Shown here in pieces: positions 63,464 through 64,000 of a stretch of DNA of 64,000 nucleotides. Position 1 is the stretch's first letter; each line of letters begins with the position of its first letter. Under the pieces are notes generated by a model, which worked only from the letters and a program-made list of their open reading frames with translations, had not been told where the DNA came from and did not search any database. The translations under genes were made by a program, and so were the position numbers. This stretch comes from Paraburkholderia caribensis. GTDB lineage: Bacteria; Pseudomonadota; Gammaproteobacteria; Burkholderiales; Burkholderiaceae. The stretch lies in contig NZ_CP026101.1 in the NCBI RefSeq assembly GCF_002902945.1, positions 2,790,001-2,854,000 of the forward strand, read 5' to 3'.

Positions 63464-63763
63464 GGCATTTGACGCAATTAGGCGCGACAGCCACGGTTGT
63501 TTCGCTCGACTCTTTACGTGGGCAGTCACACTCCGGTTTGAGAAACCGCATTGCTCTGCGCACAGCAACGCAATGCGGAATTACATTGCGTCCATTAATG
63601 CGAAATTCATGCCGACACCAGAATCCGGCAGTAATTTCATGAAAGTTCACGCACAGAAGGGAAGAGTTACCGCGCAAACGCGTTATACATCAATCGAAAT
63701 GTCGAATCAGCAATGCGGGATTTCGCAAAAGGAAAGGCCACTAGAAAAATTTTCAAACAATCT
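63464..63763. other. Promoter region of the LOV kinase, no gene
   Basis: About 300 bases, AT-richer than neighbours, between the lipocalin stop and the LOV kinase start, both minus strand. It probably carries the kinase promoter. An out-of-frame stretch 63464-63568 is open but not coding-like. Confidence 0.4.
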
Positions 63764-64000
63764 TTACTGCTGCGTCCGGCGCAGCATCGACAGGTCATAG
63801 CCCATGGCGCGAACGCGTTCCAGCAGCGCGCGTTGCAGTTCGACAGCGGGCTTCGCTTCACGCGTGAGTATCCACAGATAGGTGCCGCCCGGTTCGCCGA
63901 CGATCGACCAGCTATAGTCGTCGGCGTGATCGAGCACCCAGTAGTCGCCGACATAGAACGGCCCGAAGAACGACACTTTCAGCTTGGCGTTGTCCGAATC
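63764..64000 (-). CDS. Lipocalin (Blc-like), C-terminal part only
   Basis: The minus-strand frame is open through the right edge; only the last 78 residues are in the window. The segment AKLKVSFFGPFYVGDYWVLD, then DYSWSIVGEPGGTYLWILTR, is the C-terminal barrel signature of bacterial lipocalins such as Blc. These bind lipids at the outer membrane. Light-regulated gene clusters controlled by LitR-type regulators often contain a lipocalin, which fits the LOV kinase downstream. The N-terminus and any lipobox lie outside. Confidence 0.88.
   Translation of the reverse strand, partial: DSDNAKLKVSFFGPFYVGDYWVLDHADDYSWSIVGEPGGTYLWILTREAKPAVELQRALLERVRAMGYDLSMLRRTQQ

Overview
The window looks like a chromosomal segment of a Burkholderia-group betaproteobacterium, most likely Paraburkholderia or a close relative. 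The evidence is the high GC of the housekeeping parts, the gene run apaH / plsC-type acyltransferase / pyrC' / pyrB / pyrR / ruvX / algH / rubredoxin / thiD, a CIRCE-controlled groES-groEL pair, and sugar catabolic operons of Burkholderia type. This assignment is inference from gene content and order; no database search was possible.

Layout. (1) 1-21.3 kb: an O-antigen / surface rhamnan cluster of lower and uneven GC. It holds a partial multi-pass membrane protein, decayed IS fragments, the ABC-2 permease wzm, a sulfotransferase, a sugar epimerase, a methyltransferase-GT4-RgpF fusion, a broken second wzm directly in front of wzt, a double-GT2 glycosyltransferase, a rhamnosyltransferase, rmlBACD, a stand-alone tnpB and an Rmd-like reductase. 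apaH marks the border with the core genome. Together these genes would make dTDP-L-rhamnose, assemble and probably sulfate a rhamnose-containing polysaccharide, and export it through Wzm/Wzt. (2) 21.6-31.7 kb: housekeeping genes: apaH, acyltransferase, a pseudo-dihydroorotase with aspartate transcarbamoylase, pyrR, ruvX, algH, an unrecognised helical protein, rubredoxin, thiD and cysC. (3) 31.8-38.6 kb: groESL with HrcA/CIRCE control, a small unknown ORF, a zinc-ribbon membrane protein, a NarK nitrate/nitrite transporter and a soluble PilJ/NarX-like sensor. (4) 39-47.7 kb: D-xylose uptake and catabolism (xylFGH, xylA, xylR, galM) with two matching candidate XylR sites. (5) 48-50.9 kb: a PepSY membrane protein, a divergent SDR/TetR pair and a small secreted protein. 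(6) 51.7-59.4 kb: a beta-galactoside operon (ABC transporter plus GH42 beta-galactosidase) with a divergent LacI regulator and palindromic operators. (7) 59.7-64 kb: a B12-less MerR/LitR-like regulator, a GAF-GGDEF protein, a LOV-domain hybrid histidine kinase and the C-terminus of a lipocalin, a set that suggests blue-light signalling.

The most notable non-genic structures are two roughly 660-bp composite inverted-repeat elements (44.7-45.4 kb and 50.95-51.6 kb), each made of two diverged head-to-head copies of one unit. No tRNA, rRNA or CRISPR array was seen. Several starts were moved downstream of the longest open frame on the basis of family N-termini or Shine-Dalgarno sequences, as noted per gene.
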